Part shown: positions 1 through 8,014 of the stretch, one piece after another
Layout of the letters: every line of letters begins with the position of its first letter
How positions within the stretch are numbered: the first letter of the stretch is position 1
Source: Actinomadura graeca
GTDB lineage: Bacteria; Actinomycetota; Actinomycetes; Streptosporangiales; Streptosporangiaceae
Direction: 5' to 3'
Length of the DNA: 64,000 bases
Assembly: GCF_019175365.1 (NCBI RefSeq)
Contig: NZ_CP059572.1
Location: 5,394,001 to 5,458,000, forward strand
Notes under the pieces: generated by a model
Database searches by the model: none
What the model was told of the DNA's origin: nothing
Seen by the model: the letters and a program-made list of their open reading frames with translations, nothing else
Made by a program: the position numbers and the translations under genes

Positions 1-167
1 ATCACCACGCTCTTCCCGTTGGCCTTCCCGGCGGGCGCCTTGAAAAGGCCGGCGGGTGCGGTTTCCGCGTGGGCGGGAACGGCGCCCGTCATCACTTGCA
101 GCAGGGTGGCGGAGGCGGCCATGCCCAGGAAGTTCCTGCGTGAGGATCCTTCGTGGTGCTTTTCCAT
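1..167 (-). CDS. Tat-exported protein, N-terminal fragment (probable FAD-dependent oxidoreductase)
   Basis: Only the first 55 or so codons lie in the window; the rest runs off the left edge. The product starts MEKHHEGSSRRNFLGMA, a twin-arginine signal (SRRNFLG) followed by a hydrophobic stretch and an AHA cleavage-like site, so export by the Tat pathway is likely. The visible mature part ends in a Gly/Lys/Ser-Val-Val-Ile segment that could be the first strand of an FAD-binding Rossmann fold, as in Tat-exported flavin amine oxidases. That last point is inference from a few residues. The ATG at 167 was preferred to the adjacent ATG at 170 because an AGGAG sits about five bases upstream of it. 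Confidence 0.6.
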   Translation of the reverse strand, partial: MEKHHEGSSRRNFLGMAASATLLQVMTGAVPAHAETAPAGLFKAPAGKANGKSVV

Positions 168-249
168 CATGTCTCCTTTTGAGAGATGCCGACGATGGTT
201 TTCGGGTAGGCGAAACAGAACTACTGGCGGATGCGGGGTTTCCAGGGAG

Positions 250-873
250 CTAAAGGAGCCCTTGGTCTCGTGCGTAGAGGGCGGCCTGGGTCCGGTCTCT
301 GAGATTCAGCCGCTGCAGGATGCGTGAGATGTGGTTCTTGACGGTCCCTTCGCTGAGGTAGAGGCGGGTGGCGATCTCCTTGTTGGTCGCGCCGGCGGCG
401 ATGAGCCGCAGGACGTCGGTCTCGCGGGAGGTGAGGTCGGCGGGGCCGGGGAGCGCGGCGGCGAGGCGGCGGGTGATCGTGGAGTCGAGCTGCGCGACGC
501 CCGAGCAGGCCAGGCGGACGGCGGCGGCGAGCTCGGCGGCGGGCAGGTTCTTGAGCAGGTAGCCGGTCGCGCCCGCGCGCAGCGCCTGGACGACGTACTC
601 GTCGTCGTCGAAGGTGGTGAGCATCACGACCTTGCAGGACGGGACGCGGCGGCGGAGCTCGGCGGTGGCGGCGACGCCGTCCGTGCCCGGCATCCGCACG
701 TCCATCAGGACGACGTCGGCGGGCACCCGCGCGGACAGGGCGGCGGCGACGGCCTCGGCGCCGTCGGCGGCGGTGCCGATGACCTCGATCCCGGGCTGGA
801 CGCCGAGGAGGGAGGCGATCCCCTCGCGGACGAGTTCCTGATCGTCCACCACGAGGACGCGGATGGGCTTCAC
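250..873 (-). CDS. NarL/LuxR-family response regulator
   Basis: This is a 207-residue response regulator. The receiver domain (about residues 4-120) has the acidic pair D10-D11, the phospho-acceptor D58 in LMDVRMPG and a lysine in the YLLKN segment. The C-terminus (about 145-205) is a LuxR-type helix-turn-helix with LTSRETDVL and the recognition helix SEGTVKNHISRIL. The GTG start at 873 overlaps the stop of the upstream histidine kinase by four bases (GTGA), so the pair is translationally coupled. It should accept phosphate from that kinase and bind DNA as a dimer. Its targets are unknown; the divergent secreted hydrolase and the neighbouring Tat protein are nearby candidates. Confidence 0.92.
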   Translation of the reverse strand: MKPIRVLVVDDQELVREGIASLLGVQPGIEVIGTAADGAEAVAAALSARVPADVVLMDVRMPGTDGVAATAELRRRVPSCKVVMLTTFDDDEYVVQALRAGATGYLLKNLPAAELAAAVRLACSGVAQLDSTITRRLAAALPGPADLTSRETDVLRLIAAGATNKEIATRLYLSEGTVKNHISRILQRLNLRDRTQAALYARDQGLL

Positions 874-2000
874 CAAGGCACCGTCACCGAGACGGTGGTC
901 CGGCCGGGTGCGCTGGCGAGTTCCATACGGCCGCCGATGTGGGCGATGCGTTCGCGCATCCCGCGTAGGCCGAACCCTTCGCGGAGGTCGAAACCACGGC
1001 CGTCGTCGGTGACGACCAGGCTCGCACCCTTCTCCTCGTAGGCGAGGGACAGGCGGATGTGTGTCGCCTCCGAGTGGCGGCAGGCGTTCGTCAAAGCTTC
1101 CTGGGCTGTGCGGTAGACGGCCGTGAGGGGCGCCAAGGGGCGGTCTTGGTCGTCGCCTGTCACGTCGAGGCTTATGGCGAGGCTGTCGTTGTTCAGGTGG
1201 TCTATCAGGTCGTTGAGCGCCTCGGTAAGGCGGAAGGGGTGCCGTCCGAGCGTGCGCACGGACTGCCGTACCTCGGTGAGGGCGCGGTCGGCCGACCAGC
1301 GGGCGTTGGAGAGCGCGTCCCGGGCGGCGCCGGGGTCGAGGTCGGCGAACGTCTCCGCCTTCTCCAGCTGGATGCCGATCGCGGTCAGGTGGTGGCCGAG
1401 GCTGTCGTGGATCTCGCGGGCGAGGCGGGTGCGCTCGCGTTCGGCGGACAGCGCCTCGGCGTCGCGCATCGTCCGCTCCAGGCGCATGCGGGCGTCGCGC
1501 TCGCGGACGGCGACGGACGCCATCGTGATCGACAGGACGATCCCGAGGCCGAACATCACGACGTCGGAGACGTACTCGGAGCGGGTCTGCCAGTCCTCGA
1601 CCCGGACGGAGAACACGGTGACCAGGGACGCGACGCAGGCGACGCCCAGGGCGACGGACGTCCGGCGGCCGAAGGCGAAGTACGCGGTGAAGGGGACGAG
1701 CACGAACAGCACGCGCGCGATCCCGGAGACGTCGAGGGCGCCGGCCGCGAGATAGAGCACGATCCGCGCCGCGAGCAGCACGACCTGCCAGAGACGGCCG
1801 TCGAGCGGTGGCAGGCGCCGGCCGGGGGATGGGAGACGTCCGTCGAGGACGTCCAGTCCCGCCAGCAGGAGGAGGGAGGCGGCGAAACCCGCCGTGCGGG
1901 GCGAGGGGCCCGCCTCTACGACGGCGTAGTACACGCCGCCAAGGAGTACTGCCAGGCAGAGGACGGGTGACACCCACGGCACCGGGCGCGTCATCACCAT
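870..2000 (-). CDS. Membrane sensor histidine kinase (HisKA_3 type)
   Basis: A 376-residue sensor kinase. The first 165 residues hold about five hydrophobic segments and no recognisable extracellular domain, so sensing may happen within the membrane. The dimerisation/phosphotransfer helix carries His198 in REIHDSLGHH. The ATPase domain has the N box around N305 (EALTNACRH), DDGRGF at 332-337 and GLRGM at 344-348. This is the NarX/DesK-like class that pairs with LuxR-type regulators, and such a regulator overlaps its 3' end. The ATG at 2000 lies about 160 bases from the divergent secreted hydrolase. The signal sensed cannot be read from the sequence. Confidence 0.9.
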   Translation of the reverse strand: MVMTRPVPWVSPVLCLAVLLGGVYYAVVEAGPSPRTAGFAASLLLLAGLDVLDGRLPSPGRRLPPLDGRLWQVVLLAARIVLYLAAGALDVSGIARVLFVLVPFTAYFAFGRRTSVALGVACVASLVTVFSVRVEDWQTRSEYVSDVVMFGLGIVLSITMASVAVRERDARMRLERTMRDAEALSAERERTRLAREIHDSLGHHLTAIGIQLEKAETFADLDPGAARDALSNARWSADRALTEVRQSVRTLGRHPFRLTEALNDLIDHLNNDSLAISLDVTGDDQDRPLAPLTAVYRTAQEALTNACRHSEATHIRLSLAYEEKGASLVVTDDGRGFDLREGFGLRGMRERIAHIGGRMELASAPGRTTVSVTVPW

Positions 2001-2162
2001 GTGCGAAGGCTACGGCGGCGCGGACGCCACGGGCCACGGGCTGCCACAAAAATGGCGGATGGTCATGTGCCCATCGGCCGGTGCGGGTGTGGCCGTCTCT
2101 CACTTATCCGCTACGGGCGGCTCCTTCTACGTTGCGGTGTGTTCCTACAGAAGGAGTTCGCC

Positions 2163-3464
2163 ATGGCGTTGCGATCCGCCGTGCTTGTCCCGACGTTGCT
2201 CGCCTCTCTTCTGAGCCCGGCCGCCGCGGTGGCCGACGCGGGTTGCGGGGAGCAGAGGCTCCGCGTCCCGGGCGCCGAGCGTTCCGTCGCGGCCTGCCTG
2301 GACGACCTGACCACCGCCGGGACCGTGCCCGGCGGCCACACCGACCCGGCCGACTGGGCCGGCCTGGAGGCGCCCGGGACGGTCAACCCGTCGGGCGTCC
2401 CGGGCATCCAGATCGACGGGTACTTCCCCGACACGTCCGCCGGCAACCCGACCCACGGGTGGAACCACGATGCCCAGTTCGTGATCCGGCTTCCGCGGAA
2501 GTGGAACGGAGGTCTGGTCGTCAGCGCCCCGCCGGGTGTGAGGGAGCAGTACGCGAACGACCGCATCATCGGCGACCACGTCCTGGCCAAGGGGTACGCG
2601 TTCGCGGCGACCGACAAGGGCGGCACCGGCGCGGCCATCTACAAGGGCGGACGGCGTCCGGGGGACGTGATCCAGGAGTGGCACAGGCGCCTCGCCCAGC
2701 TGACAGTGGCTGCCAAATCTGTCGCGGCGCAGCGGTACGGGAGCGCGCCGCGCTACACGTACGCGGCCGGGCTGTCCGCGGGCGGATACATCGTCCGGGG
2801 GCAACTCGAACGCCACACCGGGCTCTACACGGGCGGGGTCGACTGGAACGCGCTCCTGTTCACCGCGAAGGGCCCGAACCTGCTCACCACCCTGCCGCCC
2901 GCGCTGCGCGCCTATCCCCGGTACGCGGCCGGTAAGCCGGGCGCGCATGAGGAGATGCTCGCGGCCGGGTATCCGGCCGGTTCCGAGCCGCTCTGGGGCG
3001 CCCACTACAAGAACCAGTGGGACTTCTTGCAGCGGATCACGCGCGAGGAACTCGACCCGTCCTACGACGGCGCCGCCGAAGCCGGTACACCGTTCTGCCC
3101 GGAGGGGACGGGTGCGGGCTGCGACACCGACTACGACTACGGGTCGCGTCCGCGGTCGGTGCACGACGCCGTGCGGCGGGTGTCCTTGACGGGACGGATC
3201 GCACGCCCGCTCATCAGCGTCCACGGCACGCTCGACGTGCTGGCGCCGATCAGCAAGACCGGTGACGTCTACGCCAAGATGGTGCGGGACTCCGGACGCG
3301 GATCGTTGCACCGCTACTACCGTGTTCCCGGCGGTACCCACACGGATGGGTTCAGCGCTGCGTTCCCCACGCTCGTCCGGCCGATGCAGTCCGACTTCCT
3401 CACGGCGTTCGACCGGCTCGTCGCCTGGACGCAGCGGGGTGTTCAGCCGCCTCCGTCCTCCTAA
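2163..3464 (+). CDS. Secreted alpha/beta hydrolase (tannase/esterase-like)
   Basis: A 433-residue protein with a Sec-type signal peptide (residues 1 to about 26, ending in AVADA). The nucleophile elbow is GLSAGG with Ser205. A C-terminal acid (HGTLDVLAP) and a histidine (GGTHTDGF) complete a plausible Ser-Asp-His triad. Tannase, feruloyl esterase and 3-hydroxybutyrate-oligomer hydrolase families share this layout; I cannot choose among them. Several cysteines suggest an extracellular disulfide-bonded enzyme. The ATG at 2163 was chosen over longer in-frame options because AAGGAG lies six bases upstream and the signal peptide starts there. It is divergent from the two-component operon. Confidence 0.75.
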   Translation: MALRSAVLVPTLLASLLSPAAAVADAGCGEQRLRVPGAERSVAACLDDLTTAGTVPGGHTDPADWAGLEAPGTVNPSGVPGIQIDGYFPDTSAGNPTHGWNHDAQFVIRLPRKWNGGLVVSAPPGVREQYANDRIIGDHVLAKGYAFAATDKGGTGAAIYKGGRRPGDVIQEWHRRLAQLTVAAKSVAAQRYGSAPRYTYAAGLSAGGYIVRGQLERHTGLYTGGVDWNALLFTAKGPNLLTTLPPALRAYPRYAAGKPGAHEEMLAAGYPAGSEPLWGAHYKNQWDFLQRITREELDPSYDGAAEAGTPFCPEGTGAGCDTDYDYGSRPRSVHDAVRRVSLTGRIARPLISVHGTLDVLAPISKTGDVYAKMVRDSGRGSLHRYYRVPGGTHTDGFSAAFPTLVRPMQSDFLTAFDRLVAWTQRGVQPPPSS

Positions 3465-3473
3465 GGGGCGATC

Positions 3474-4019
3474 TCAGGGGGTCGTGCCCTGGCGGACGAG
3501 CCGGAGGAGCCTGTCGGTCTGCGGGGCGTCCTCTGCGGCCGCGTCCTCTGCGGCCAAGGCGATGCCGTTGGCCAGGGTGAGGAGGTCGGTTGCTTTCAGA
3601 TCCGGGCAGACCTCACCGGCCTTCTGCGCGCGCGCGAGGAGCGCCGACGTAGTCTCGTGCATCGCCGTGTGCCAATCGTCGAACAGTGCGCTGCGCTCGC
3701 ATTCGGGTATGGCGCGGGCCAGGTCCGTCTTGGTGGCGACGTGGGCGATGAAGGTCCGGAGCCAGGAGAACAGGGCGTCGGCGGGCGGGTCCTCGGTGAG
3801 GAGGTCCCGCCCCTCGGCGGTGAGGGCGGCGACCTCCCCGGCGTACACGGCGACGAGCAGGTCGCGGCGGGTGGGGAAGTGCCGGTACATGGTCGCGTTG
3901 CCGACCCCCGCCCGGCGGGCGACCACGTCGAGCGGCGCGTCCGTCCCCTGGTCGGCGAAGACGTCCCTGGCGGCCGCCAGCAGCAGCTCGCGGTTGCGTC
4001 GCGCGTCCGCCCGGGGCAT
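3474..4019 (-). CDS. TetR-family transcriptional regulator
   Basis: A 181-residue one-component regulator. The N-terminal helix-turn-helix is clear (LAAARDVFADQGTDAPLD, then GVGNATMYRHFPTRRDLL). The rest is an alpha-helical ligand/dimerisation domain typical of repressors with the TetR_C SbtR-like fold. It ends nine bases from the convergent secreted hydrolase and has no close divergent partner, so its target is unclear. Most members repress themselves and a neighbouring exporter or enzyme gene. Confidence 0.88.
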   Translation of the reverse strand: MPRADARRNRELLLAAARDVFADQGTDAPLDVVARRAGVGNATMYRHFPTRRDLLVAVYAGEVAALTAEGRDLLTEDPPADALFSWLRTFIAHVATKTDLARAIPECERSALFDDWHTAMHETTSALLARAQKAGEVCPDLKATDLLTLANGIALAAEDAAAEDAPQTDRLLRLVRQGTTP

Positions 4020-4095
4020 GTCCCTCCAGTGTCAGGCGGGGATCTTCCGGTCAGGTTACTCCGGGCCCCGCGTCCCGCCGGGGCCGGAAACGGCT

Positions 4096-4122
4096 CAGGG
4101 CCTCCCGGAACGGGAGGCCCTG
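4096..4122. terminator. Perfect 12-bp hairpin (probable terminator)
   Basis: CAGGGCCTCCCG (4096-4107) and CGGGAGGCCCTG (4111-4122) form a perfect 12-bp stem with a GAA loop. It lies about 20 bases beyond the stop of the small minus-strand peptide gene ending at 4142. No T-run follows, which is common for actinomycete terminators. Confidence 0.6.
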
Positions 4123-4141
4123 TGGTTCGGCGTGGCTTCGG

Positions 4142-4237
4142 TCAGTACGGCAGGAGGCGGCCCGAGGGCGTCCTCAGGTCGGATGGACTCGGTTGACGTG
4201 GGGGCTTGGGGCGCTTGATGAGCTGCTGCCGTGCCAT
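4142..4237 (-). CDS. Candidate 31-residue basic, proline-rich peptide
   Basis: A short reading frame encodes a 31-residue peptide that starts MARQQLIKRPKPPRQ and ends GRLLPY. It has six prolines and seven basic residues (Arg/Lys). A GGGGGAG run ends nine bases before the ATG at 4237, and another in-frame ATG abuts that run at 4246. A perfect hairpin lies just beyond the stop and a 7-bp hairpin lies upstream. This makes a complete small transcription unit with its own Shine-Dalgarno and terminator. I do not recognise the family. A ribosomally made peptide precursor, a leader peptide or a small regulatory peptide are possible, but no modifying enzyme is adjacent. The reading could still be chance in GC-rich DNA. 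Confidence 0.4.
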   Translation of the reverse strand: MARQQLIKRPKPPRQPSPSDLRTPSGRLLPY

Positions 4238-4258
4238 GGTGATCATCTCCCCCGTCGG

Positions 4259-4276
4259 ACCGGGTGTTAACCCGGT
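4259..4276. other. 7-bp hairpin with GTTA loop upstream of the small peptide gene
   Basis: ACCGGGT (4259-4265) and ACCCGGT (4270-4276) form a stem around GTTA. It sits in the presumed 5' leader of the 31-residue peptide gene and may be an operator or an RNA structure. No protein partner is evident. Confidence 0.35.
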
Positions 4277-4396
4277 GATCGAGCCGATGTCGCATGCACT
4301 TCGTAGGACGCGCCTACCGCGCGTCAGGTTCGCCGAGCTTATGTGACAACGTCTGCCTGTTCGACCGAATTTCTGCCGCGTGGACGGCGCGCGGAC

Positions 4397-4465
4397 GGCC
4401 GCACGCGGCCAGGGGATACGGCCGCACGCGGTCAGGAGACATGGCCGCACGCGGTCAGGAGACGA
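4397..4465. repeat. Three tandem 23-bp repeats at the end of the permease gene
   Basis: Three consecutive 23-bp units start at 4397, 4420 and 4443, each beginning GGCCGCACGCGG. The third unit overlaps the last codons and stop of the ABC permease, so the end of that gene has been copied twice downstream. Units two and three are nearly identical; unit one differs at a few positions. This is a minisatellite-like array. Confidence 0.8.
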
Positions 4466-5411
4466 TGTCGCGGTTCCGGAAACGGCGGAACGCCAGCGCG
4501 AACAGGACGGCGGCGTAGGAGAGGGATATCGCGGCGCCCTTGGCCATGCCCGTCCACTGGATCTGGGGTTGGAGCGCGTCCATCCACGAGTACATCCAGT
4601 GGGTGGGCAGGAAGTCGCGCCACGAGCCGAGCGCGGTCACCGCGTCCAGGATGTTGCTGACGATGACCAGGCCGACGGCGCCGCCGACCGCGCCGAGGGG
4701 CGAGTCGGTGGTGACCGACAGCAGGAACGCCAGCGCCGCGACGACGAGCTGGGCGACGAGGGAGTAGCCGATGATGATCGCCATCCGGCCGAGCGCCGTG
4801 CCCACCGGGACGGTTCCGCCGGTCGGCAGCTCCACGTCGCCCCAGCCGAAGCCCACGGTGCCCGCGACCAGCGCCATCAGCGGGAGGCTGACGACGGCGA
4901 CCACGGCGTAGGACAGCGACACGGCCAGCTTCTGGCGGAGCAGCCGCGCGCGCGGGACGGGCGCGGCGAGCAGGTAGCGCAGGGACGACCAGCCGGCCTC
5001 GCTCGCCACCGTGTCACCGCAGAACAGGGCGACCGCGACGACCAGCAGGAAACCCGTCGAGACGAACAGGGCGAAGAGGGCGAAGTTCAGCGCGCTCGCG
5101 GTGGCGACGTCGACCAGGCTCGGGATGCCGTCGGGCCCCGGATCGCCGCCGATCTTGAACGCGCCGACCAGCACCCACGGCAGGATGAGCAGGATCCCGA
5201 ACGCGACGAGGGTGCGGCGCCGCCGGAACTGGCGGACGGCCTCCACCCGCAGCGGCAGTGTCCGCCGCACGTGGTAGCCCGGTGATCCACCGGATCCGTC
5301 CCGCGGCGGGGAGGCGGATCCGGAGGTCGGCCCGGAGCCGGGTCCTGAGGTCGGCCCGGGGGCGGACGAGGTCGCGGTCACGGCTTCTCCTGCGCTCTCT
5401 CCCGCGGTCAC
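4455..5411 (-). CDS. ABC-2 type transporter permease
   Basis: A 318-residue membrane protein. The first 45 residues are a low-complexity Ser/Pro/Gly cytoplasmic tail, followed by six predicted transmembrane segments of the ABC-2 permease type. It starts with GTG and overlaps the stop of the upstream fusion gene by four bases (GTGA). The coupled ATPase domain of that fusion is therefore its obvious partner in an export complex. The substrate is unknown; drug, lipid or peptide export is typical of this class. The gene ends inside a 23-bp tandem repeat. Confidence 0.85.
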   Translation of the reverse strand: MTAGESAGEAVTATSSAPGPTSGPGSGPTSGSASPPRDGSGGSPGYHVRRTLPLRVEAVRQFRRRRTLVAFGILLILPWVLVGAFKIGGDPGPDGIPSLVDVATASALNFALFALFVSTGFLLVVAVALFCGDTVASEAGWSSLRYLLAAPVPRARLLRQKLAVSLSYAVVAVVSLPLMALVAGTVGFGWGDVELPTGGTVPVGTALGRMAIIIGYSLVAQLVVAALAFLLSVTTDSPLGAVGGAVGLVIVSNILDAVTALGSWRDFLPTHWMYSWMDALQPQIQWTGMAKGAAISLSYAAVLFALAFRRFRNRDIVS

Positions 5412-7924
5412 GGGGCCTCACCGATGATCTCCAGGAACGCGTCCTCCAGCCGCCGCCCGGAGCCGGTGATCTCGGCGACGGGCCCGGCGGCGACGCGGCG
5501 GCCGCCCGCCATCACGACCGCGTGCGTGCAGGTCTGCTCGACCTCGGCGAGCATGTGGCTGGACACGATGACGGTGCGCCCGGCCGCCGCGTACCGCACG
5601 AGCACCTCGCGCATCTCCCGGATCTGCGGTGGGTCGAGGCCGTTGGTCGGCTCGTCCAGGACGAGCAGGTCCGGCAGGCCGAGCATGGCCTGGGCTATCG
5701 CGAGGCGCTGCCGCATGCCCTGCGAGTAGGTCCGGACGGCGCGGTCGAGCGCGGCGCCCAGCCCGGCGATGGTCAGCGCCTCCTCCATGTGGGCCTCGTC
5801 CGGCGGACGGCCGGTCGCGCGCCAGTAGAGGTCGAGGTTGTCGCGTCCGGACAGGTGCGGCAGGAAGCCGGGTCCCTCCACGAACGACCCGAGGCGGGAC
5901 AGGACGGGCGCCCCGGGCGTGACGCGGTGCCCGAAGATGCGGATCTCGCCCGCGTCGGGGTGGATGAGGCCCATGAGCATCCGCAAGGTGGTCGTTTTCC
6001 CGGCGCCATTGGGCCCGAGCAGGCCGAGCACCTGCCCCTTCTCCACCCGGAACGACAGGTCGGAGACGGCGAGGTGGCCGTTCCTGTACGCCTTGGTCAG
6101 CCCGGTGATCTCCAGCGGCACGTCCGCCGGGGTGGCATGGGACGGGCGTCCGCGGCGTCCCCGGACGAGGATCCCCGCGGCGGCCGCGAACGCGGCGAGC
6201 GGCAGCCCCCAGACCCAGCCCGGGATCGGGGCGGGCCGCGTCGCGAGCGAGGGGACGGTCGGGACGGTCAGCCCCGACACGACGGCCACCTTGTACGAGG
6301 CGGGCTCCGGCGGTGTCGCGAAGCCCATGTCGGTGGTGGTGAGGACGAGCCGGAGCCGGTGGCCGCGGTCGAAGCGGTAGTCCATCGCCGGGAGCGTCAC
6401 CGTGACGGTCGCCCCGCCGGTCACGCGCAGGGGCGCGGCGAGCCGCCGGGCGGGGGCGGCCTGCCCGTCGGGCGCGACGTCGTAGAGCTTGGCGAACAGC
6501 GGCACGTCCTTCTTCCCGGACACCCTGATCCGGACGGTCGCGGCGCCGGTGAGCCGCAGCGGGTGCGCCAGCGGGCGGGTGTCGAACCGGGCGGACTGGC
6601 CGGGCATGTCGGCCGGCAGCCCGCCGCCCAGCGCGCCCGCGCCGAGGTCGCCGAGCCCGCCGAGCGCTCCGAGGCCGGGCAGCGCGGAGATGGACGCGGG
6701 GGAGCCCCCGGCCGGATTGAAGATCGTCTGTTCGCGTCCGTCCAGGGAGAGCGTCTGGGGCCCGGCGCCGAGCCCCGAATACGCGCGGGCCGTCGCCTCC
6801 TCCACGACGACCTCCTGGGTGGAGGAGTCGATCCCGCCCGCGCGCGTGACCGCGAACCCGTCCTTGTCCCCGGCCCCGTTCCCGTTCCCGTTCCCGTTTC
6901 CGGAGGGGGCGCGGTGGCGGAGCCGCGCGTCGAAGAAGTCGCGCAGCAGCCCCCGCACCCGCTCGGTCTCGGGGTCGCCGCCGTCGTGGCCGCCCTGGTA
7001 CCAGACGACCGACACCGGCGCGCCGTTGCGGGCGATGGCGCGGGCGTTCGCGTCGGCCTGGTCGAGCGGGAACAGCGAGTCGGTCTGCCCCTGGACGAGC
7101 AGCGTCGGCACCCTGATCCGGTCGGCGACCGACGCGGGGCTCGACCGGCGCAGCGTCGCGACCGCGTCCGCGTCGGGACGGCCCGACTCGGCGACCTTCT
7201 GGTACATCGCGCACAGTGACGGCAGGAAACGCCCGCACGCGGACGCGCCCGCGCCGTCGGTGAAGAACAGGCCCGCCCACAGCTTCTTGAAGACGCCCGT
7301 CTCGGCGCCCGCCCCGGTGCCGTTGGGGAACAGCGCGCCGGCGAGGTCGTTCCAGGTGATCTGCGGGGCGATGGCGTCCACGCGCCGGTCGTACGCGGCG
7401 GTCATCAGCGCGATCGCGCCGCCGTAGGACTCGCCCGCCATGCCGAGACGGGGGTCGCCCGGCCCGTCGAGCTGGACCTCGGGGCGCCTGGCCAGCCAGT
7501 CGATGAGCTGCCGCGTGTCCTTGACCTCGTAGTCGGGGGAGTTCAGGGCGATCTCGCCGGTGGAGCGCCCGAACCCGCGCGCCGACCACGCCAGCACCGC
7601 GTAACCCTCCCGCGCCAGCGCGCGCGCCTCGCTCGCGACGCCGTACTTGTCGCCGCCGAAGCCATGCCCGAGCAGGACGGCCGGGCCCTTCGCGCGGCCC
7701 ACCGGGGCATAGAAGGTCGTGTCGAGCGTGACGCGCTGGTCGTCCTTGGGGCCGTCCACGACGGCGACACGCTGGTCGGACGTCCGGACGTGCGGCTCCC
7801 CTCCCGCCGCGACGCCCCAGGCGGCGCCGCCGCCCACCAGCACGACCGCCGCTCCGGCGGCCGTCCAGCGCGCGGCCCGGCTCGTCCCGCCCCACCGCGC
7901 TTTGATCGCGCCCCCCACCCTCAT
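5408..7924 (-). CDS. Fusion of S15/CocE-type serine hydrolase with an ABC transporter ATPase
   Basis: One 838-residue frame joins two enzymes. Residues 18-42 are a membrane anchor. Residues 50-330 are an alpha/beta hydrolase of the X-Pro dipeptidyl-peptidase/CocE type: nucleophile S166 in GESYGG, D282 in GQTDSLFP, H313 in GGHDGG. Residues 445-555 resemble the C-terminal jelly-roll domain of that family. A second hydrophobic segment (about 568-588) follows. Residues 602-838 are an ABC ATPase with Walker A GPNGAGKTT (637-645), signature YSQGMRQR (733-740) and Walker B LLVLDEP (753-759). The two anchors would put the hydrolase outside and the ATPase inside. The permease overlaps its 3' end. A 6-bp repeat at about 6886-6903 encodes a Gly-Asn run. 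Confidence 0.88.
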   Translation of the reverse strand: MRVGGAIKARWGGTSRAARWTAAGAAVVLVGGGAAWGVAAGGEPHVRTSDQRVAVVDGPKDDQRVTLDTTFYAPVGRAKGPAVLLGHGFGGDKYGVASEARALAREGYAVLAWSARGFGRSTGEIALNSPDYEVKDTRQLIDWLARRPEVQLDGPGDPRLGMAGESYGGAIALMTAAYDRRVDAIAPQITWNDLAGALFPNGTGAGAETGVFKKLWAGLFFTDGAGASACGRFLPSLCAMYQKVAESGRPDADAVATLRRSSPASVADRIRVPTLLVQGQTDSLFPLDQADANARAIARNGAPVSVVWYQGGHDGGDPETERVRGLLRDFFDARLRHRAPSGNGNGNGNGAGDKDGFAVTRAGGIDSSTQEVVVEEATARAYSGLGAGPQTLSLDGREQTIFNPAGGSPASISALPGLGALGGLGDLGAGALGGGLPADMPGQSARFDTRPLAHPLRLTGAATVRIRVSGKKDVPLFAKLYDVAPDGQAAPARRLAAPLRVTGGATVTVTLPAMDYRFDRGHRLRLVLTTTDMGFATPPEPASYKVAVVSGLTVPTVPSLATRPAPIPGWVWGLPLAAFAAAAGILVRGRRGRPSHATPADVPLEITGLTKAYRNGHLAVSDLSFRVEKGQVLGLLGPNGAGKTTTLRMLMGLIHPDAGEIRIFGHRVTPGAPVLSRLGSFVEGPGFLPHLSGRDNLDLYWRATGRPPDEAHMEEALTIAGLGAALDRAVRTYSQGMRQRLAIAQAMLGLPDLLVLDEPTNGLDPPQIREMREVLVRYAAAGRTVIVSSHMLAEVEQTCTHAVVMAGGRRVAAGPVAEITGSGRRLEDAFLEIIGEAP

Positions 7925-8014
7925 GCGCAGCAGCCTATGCGCGGCACGGCGGGGGACGCTCCGCCCCTGAGCCGATCCCCGCTGCGCCCGGTGCCGTACG
8001 CGGCGTCCCGCCGG

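Noticed and set aside
5258..7219. A 653-codon plus-strand open frame
   Set aside because: It is antisense to the hydrolase/ABC fusion, whose motifs are complete.
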